Shown in pieces: positions 60,969 through 64,000 of a stretch of 64,000 bases of DNA (position 1 is its first letter; each line of letters begins with the position of its first letter). Under the pieces are notes generated by a model. The model did not search any database. It saw nothing but the letters and a program-made list of their open reading frames with translations, and was not told the origin of the DNA. This stretch comes from Muribaculaceae bacterium (GTDB taxonomy: Bacteria; Bacteroidota; Bacteroidia; Bacteroidales; Muribaculaceae): positions 1-64,000 of the forward strand of contig JAMPHP010000001.1 in assembly GCA_023663365.1 (NCBI GenBank), written 5' to 3'. A program made the translations under genes and the position numbers.

Positions 60969-61964
60969 TTAAGCATTTGCTGCCTGCGGCAGGATTTCGG
61001 TCTCTATCCTTGCCAGAATAGCCTCAAGGGCGTCGAGAGTGTCGGCCTTCAGCATCTCTATCCTTGTGGGTCGGAAGCCGGGGATGCTCTTGAACAGCGG
61101 CGAGGCGGCAAGGTGACGGCGGATGTGCAGGATACCACGGTACTCGTCGATGCGCTCCACGCTTTCGCGGATCTGGCGCCTGAGGAGGGCGAATTTCTCG
61201 GCTGCCGTGATTTGCGGCACCTCGCCGGCTCTGAGCAGGCCTGTCATCTCGCGGAATATCCAGGGGGCTCCGATAGAGGCGCGGCCTACCATCACTCCGT
61301 CGACATTATAACGCTCAAATGCCTCTACAAGTTTGGCCGGCGTGGTGATGTCGCCGTTGCCAATCACGGGGATGTGCAGGCGCGGGTTTGCCTTCACACG
61401 TGCAATCTCCTCCCAGTCGGCCTCGCCCGTGTACATCTGCGAGCGTGTGCGGCCATGCACCGTGAGGGCTCGGATGCCGCAGTCCTGAAGCTGCTCGGCG
61501 AGGTCCACGATAATCTTCGAGTTGCAGTCCCATCCAAGGCGCGTCTTCACCGTCACGGGCAGCTTCACGGCATCGACCACGGCGCGGGTGATCTCGAGCA
61601 TCTTGGGGATGTCGCGCAACATGCCGGCACCGGCACCTTTGCCGGCCACCTTTTTCACCGGGCAGCCGAAGTTGATGTCGATGATATCGGGCCCCGCGGC
61701 CTCGACTATGCGCGCGGCCTCGACCATGGGCTCCACCTCGCGCCCATAAATCTGAATGGCGGTGGGGCGCTCGCCCTCGGCGATATGGAGCTTGCGCGTG
61801 GTGGCCTGGATATTGCGGATAAGAGCATCGGCCGACACAAACTCGGTGTAAGTCATGTCGGCACCCTGCTCCTTACAGATGAGCCTGAAGGAGGCATCGG
61901 TCACATCCTCCATCGGAGCGAGCATCACCGGACGGTCACCTAAATCTACATTTCCTATCTTCAT
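60969..61964 (-). CDS. dusB: tRNA-dihydrouridine synthase
   Basis: Predicted 331 aa. It reduces uridines in the tRNA D-loop with FMN and NADPH. LAPMEDVTDASFRLICKEQGADMTYTEF, the FGCPVKKVAGKGAGAGML segment with the catalytic Cys, VKTRLGW, LTVHGRTRSQMYTG and VIGNGDITTPAKL are diagnostic for DusB. It leads dusB, GIN protein, flippase on the minus strand, read from the promoter at 61992-62023. Confidence 0.95.
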   Translation of the reverse strand: MKIGNVDLGDRPVMLAPMEDVTDASFRLICKEQGADMTYTEFVSADALIRNIQATTRKLHIAEGERPTAIQIYGREVEPMVEAARIVEAAGPDIIDINFGCPVKKVAGKGAGAGMLRDIPKMLEITRAVVDAVKLPVTVKTRLGWDCNSKIIVDLAEQLQDCGIRALTVHGRTRSQMYTGEADWEEIARVKANPRLHIPVIGNGDITTPAKLVEAFERYNVDGVMVGRASIGAPWIFREMTGLLRAGEVPQITAAEKFALLRRQIRESVERIDEYRGILHIRRHLAASPLFKSIPGFRPTRIEMLKADTLDALEAILARIETEILPQAANA

Positions 61965-61991
61965 CGTGCGCGGTATGATTGTTTTCGACTA

Positions 61992-62023
61992 CAAAAATAC
62001 GGATAAGTCGAGAGCCAAGCAAA
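61992..62023 (-). promoter_or_regulatory. Promoter of dusB
   Basis: Minus strand TTTG (62020-62023), 20 bp, TATTTTTG (61992-61999), a full consensus match. Confidence 0.7.
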
Positions 62024-62128
62024 TGTAGGCTCCATATTATGCGAATTTCAGAGAATGATGGGCGAAAAATACCGCGCGGCGAGGACAGAACCACAGGAAA
62101 CGGTTATCGGTAGGCTTGGAGGTTTGGT

Positions 62129-62977
62129 TTAACGTACGACATGTTTACGAACGCTTTGCAGCTTGCTGCCCGCATAAACATTCAAGATATATATTCCTTG
62201 TCGAAGATTAGCGGAGCGGAACTCTTCGGGGGCGAATTTGCCGATGAGATTGCCTGAAATCGAGTACACGTCGATTAGGCTATTCTCGTCGATATTATTC
62301 AAGGATAGCGAAGAGCTTCCGCCAAGATATGTCGGAGCTGATTCGATGGTTTCGCTCGCACTGCCATACGAATTATTGACTTTAATATCTATCCATGAAT
62401 AATACAAAGCATTTATTTTTGAAGTAGAGACGTGAACCGGGGAAGGCTCTGTAAAAAATTTTGCTACACGTGTGCTGCTATATTCTTCTTCTACATATAT
62501 CCATAAACAATCTGATCCGGAAAATTCCACATCGAAAGACGCTGTAAAATAGTCGCCATCATCTGAGTATTTCTTCTCCAAGTTGTAAATTCCATGAATT
62601 ACGGGCTTGAGCTCTAAGGATAATTTATATGTAGCCGTATTCTCCTCGCCATCGCGCACATAAGTGCACTCCACCACGGCGCAGATGATGCCGTCGGTGC
62701 TGCGCGGGTACTCATCGTTGTCGCCAATGGCCGGAATGGTGAAAGCTGTGCCGGTGGATTCGCTTACTACTTTTTCCTCATCGTCGGTGATGAGTACTTT
62801 GAATATCCATTCGGCATTGTCGACGCTCTCCGACAGGGCGAATTGATGCTCTGTATATGCCGATACTTTGCCATCGTTGCTGTCGGCACACACAATCTCA
62901 AGCGGAGACGTCTCCGCGCCCGAGGCCGGGAATATAGCGGTAAGAAGCAAAAGGATGAATGAGAGTCGAATTTTCAT
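62129..62977 (-). CDS. Secreted protein with C-terminal sorting-like tail, unknown
   Basis: Predicted 282 aa starting MKIRLSFILLLLTAIFPASGAE at 62977, a clear signal peptide. The body appears to be two or three Ig-like beta domains (LSESVDNAEWIFKVLITDDEEKVVSESTG..., CLWIYVEEEYSSTRVAKFFTEPS). The end, LIDVYSISGNLIGKFAPEEFRSANLRQGIYILNVYAGSKLQSVRKHVVR in two pieces, is a typical type IX-like tail. The gene is AT-richer than its neighbours, and may be a recent arrival or lightly expressed. Confidence 0.7.
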   Translation of the reverse strand: MKIRLSFILLLLTAIFPASGAETSPLEIVCADSNDGKVSAYTEHQFALSESVDNAEWIFKVLITDDEEKVVSESTGTAFTIPAIGDNDEYPRSTDGIICAVVECTYVRDGEENTATYKLSLELKPVIHGIYNLEKKYSDDGDYFTASFDVEFSGSDCLWIYVEEEYSSTRVAKFFTEPSPVHVSTSKINALYYSWIDIKVNNSYGSASETIESAPTYLGGSSSLSLNNIDENSLIDVYSISGNLIGKFAPEEFRSANLRQGIYILNVYAGSKLQSVRKHVVR

Positions 62978-63007
62978 AGCAGTAGTATTGATGATTAGCT
63001 TTTGCTG

Positions 63008-63038
63008 CGAAATTACGCAATAATTCTCGCAGTTGCAA
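63008..63038 (-). promoter_or_regulatory. Promoter of the secreted-protein gene at 62977
   Basis: Minus strand TTG (63036-63038), 20 bp, TAATTTCG (63008-63015), one mismatch to TAnnTTTG, ~31 bp before the start codon. Confidence 0.55.
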
Positions 63039-63070
63039 CTTTTATTGCATGTTTTGCAGCATATTGTTGG

Positions 63071-63211
63071 TGCGAGACGGCCCACATGCGCGACTCCCAC
63101 CCCCTGACAGGGGTGGCGCTTATTATATTAATTGATAACATGAGGTTTACGCCCTGCGGGCTTCAACCTCACGCTAAGATTGCACGACCTGCCAAGGCAG
63201 GTCTCCTGAGG
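63071..63211 (+). repeat. Multi-hairpin dispersed repeat, copy B
   Basis: Second copy of the unit at 57431-57570. The first hairpin here is CCACCCC/GGGGTGG (63097-63116): the outer A-T pair of copy A is a C-G pair in copy B, a compensatory change. The other hairpins are kept. It lies between the promoter of the 62977 gene and the small-RNA candidate at 63250-63340. Confidence 0.8.
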
Positions 63212-63248
63212 GGGAGAAATTAATGTGTGGCGGCTTTCGGCTTGGGCA

Positions 63249-63340
63249 CAAAAAAAGCGCCTTGATGAAAGCGCAAAAAAAAATTACTCGTCGTCGCGAC
63301 GAATAATCTTTTCACCTTAAATCTAATACCATGAAAAACT
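63249..63340 (-). ncRNA. Candidate small RNA with tandem terminators
   Basis: Minus strand: TAACTTTG (63345-63352) predicts a start near 63338. A ~30-nt segment containing the block GGTATTAGATTTAAGG follows, then a 10-bp hairpin (63283-63292 with 63298-63307, one G-U pair) and nine T residues (63275-63283), then a second GCGC hairpin with a T-run (63249-63274). The RNA would be ~65-90 nt with no reading frame. I recall a similar block in other Bacteroidales genomes but cannot confirm a named family. Confidence 0.55.
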
Positions 63341-63344
63341 GATG

Positions 63345-63352
63345 CAAAGTTA
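63345..63352 (-). promoter_or_regulatory. -7 element of the small-RNA candidate
   Basis: Minus strand TAACTTTG, full match. The -33 position holds only TATG at 19 bp or TTG at 16 bp, so the promoter may need an activator. An inverted repeat TATGTT-4-AACATA (63360-63375) overlaps that position. Confidence 0.5.
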
Positions 63353-63511
63353 TATTTTTTATGTTATACAACATAGTTTTTGAGCAAGAAAATCGTTTGC
63401 TTTAACCTATTTTAGCACATGTGGTGCTTCTGCAAGGAAAATTTACGAAAATTCACAAACCAAGCGGCGCGTGAGTTTGTTGGAATTACATCAACTATCA
63501 AGCCCCGAGAG

Positions 63512-64000
63512 ATGAAAGACATTACTTCAATATTATTCAAGGTCAACAGCAGCCGCATCACTCCCGAAGCCGGCACTCTGATGCTGGCGGAGCCGTTTTT
63601 GAAGGATACTTTCTTCACTCACGGCGTGATGTCGGTGATTGACTATCTGCCCGAGGAGGGCGCTACGGCTGTGGTGCTTAACAACCGCAGCGAGTATAAG
63701 CTCGCCGACCTTCTCGAAGGGGTGTCGGCGGAGTCGGAGATACCGGTGTTCTGCGGTGGCCCCACGGGCCAGGACAGGCTCTTCTTCGTGCACACCCTCG
63801 GCCCCGATGTGATTGGCGATGCCCGCGAGTATGCCCCCGGCCTCTATATAGGCGGGAGTTTCGACGATGCCATCGAGTATGTCAACGACGGCTATCCCAC
63901 CGACGGTGCCATCCGCTTCTTCCTTGGCTACACCAACTGGGTGGAAGGGCAGCTCGAGGGCGAGATTGCCAAAGGGCGCTGGGTGGCTGTTGAGCGCAGG
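63512..64000 (+). CDS. YqgE/AlgH family protein (DUF179), 3' end cut off
   Basis: The first 163 residues are present, from MKDITSILFKVNSSRITPEAGTLMLAEPFLKD at 63512; the gene continues past the window edge, with an estimated ~30 residues missing. FFTHGVMSVIDYLPEEGATAVVLNNRSEYKLADLL, PVFCGGPTGQDRLFFVHTL and RFFLGYTNWVEGQLEGEI are the DUF179 signature. Function unknown; in Pseudomonas AlgH was linked to alginate control. Confidence 0.92.
   Translation, partial: MKDITSILFKVNSSRITPEAGTLMLAEPFLKDTFFTHGVMSVIDYLPEEGATAVVLNNRSEYKLADLLEGVSAESEIPVFCGGPTGQDRLFFVHTLGPDVIGDAREYAPGLYIGGSFDDAIEYVNDGYPTDGAIRFFLGYTNWVEGQLEGEIAKGRWVAVERR

Noticed and set aside
1..64000. CRISPR arrays, tRNA or rRNA genes, integrases, toxin-antitoxin or restriction systems
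   Set aside because: Both strands were read for these, and no regular spacer repeats, cloverleaf sequences or matching proteins were found.

Overview
This window looks like a chromosomal segment of a Bacteroidales bacterium, probably of the Muribaculaceae type, although the family is an inference. The evidence is: many promoters of the Bacteroidetes form (TTG/TTTG, 19-20 bp, TAnnTTTG), a type III glutamine synthetase, an ExbB-ExbD-ExbD-TonB operon, the rpmB-rpmG-DUF4295 cluster, a BspA-like leucine-rich-repeat protein, secreted proteins with short C-terminal sorting-like tails, and GC-rich, Ala/Asp-rich coding DNA. No rRNA, tRNA, CRISPR array, integrase or intact insertion sequence was seen.

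Layout, left to right. 1-6.5 kb (minus strand): a secreted six-hairpin glycosidase, tilS, nadE, then DUF4295-rpmG-rpmB. 6.8-12.8 kb (plus): a small membrane protein, rpmE, pyrE, an SRPBCC protein, a Rieske-like lipoprotein, an SGNH/MBOAT acyl-transfer pair and a secreted protein. 12.8-16.5 kb (minus): ilvA, a secreted C1 peptidase, a SPOR lipoprotein and a CpsB-type phosphatase. 16.6-19.9 kb (plus): META lipoprotein, nitroreductase, Pif1/RecD-like helicase. 20-26.8 kb (minus): glnN, a PurF-like amidotransferase, a HAD phosphatase and a GH51 arabinofuranosidase. 27-30.5 kb (minus): exbB-exbD-exbD-tonB. 30.7-38.6 kb (minus): a tightly overlapping run of relA-like, lipoprotein, fdtA, fdtB, mtaB, lpxL-like and GT2, which ties a (p)ppGpp synthetase to envelope glycan and lipid A genes. 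38.6-42 kb (minus): nusB-yajC-ybbR-coaE. 42-47.1 kb (minus): sppA-lpxK-punA-thiL. 47.1-49.2 kb (minus): a PatB-type lyase and a DUF3737 protein. 49.5-52.9 kb (minus): a large BspA-like surface protein.

The right-hand part holds most of the unusual material. 52.9-53.6 kb has no convincing protein gene. It carries a ~175-bp inverted-repeat element beside what looks like a separate structured RNA gene of ~260 nt, with its own consensus promoter and a strong terminal hairpin. 53.6-55.5 kb (plus) is AT-richer and encodes a C10-protease-like lipoprotein in which the catalytic Cys and His are both replaced, translationally coupled to an unknown lipoprotein. Then come rplU-rpmA, an S1/P1 nuclease, a ROK kinase, a flippase with no ordinary start codon for its conserved N-terminus, a GIN-domain protein and dusB. 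A ~140-bp multi-hairpin repeat occurs twice (57.4 and 63.1 kb), with a compensatory base-pair change between the copies. A second small-RNA candidate lies at 63.25-63.35 kb. The window ends inside a YqgE/AlgH gene.

Functional themes are envelope and glycan biogenesis (lpxK, LpxL-like, flippase, GT2, Fuc3N-type sugar enzymes, O-acylation), TonB-dependent uptake, glutamine and purine metabolism, and translation housekeeping. Coordinates were read by hand and could be off by a base in non-coding features.
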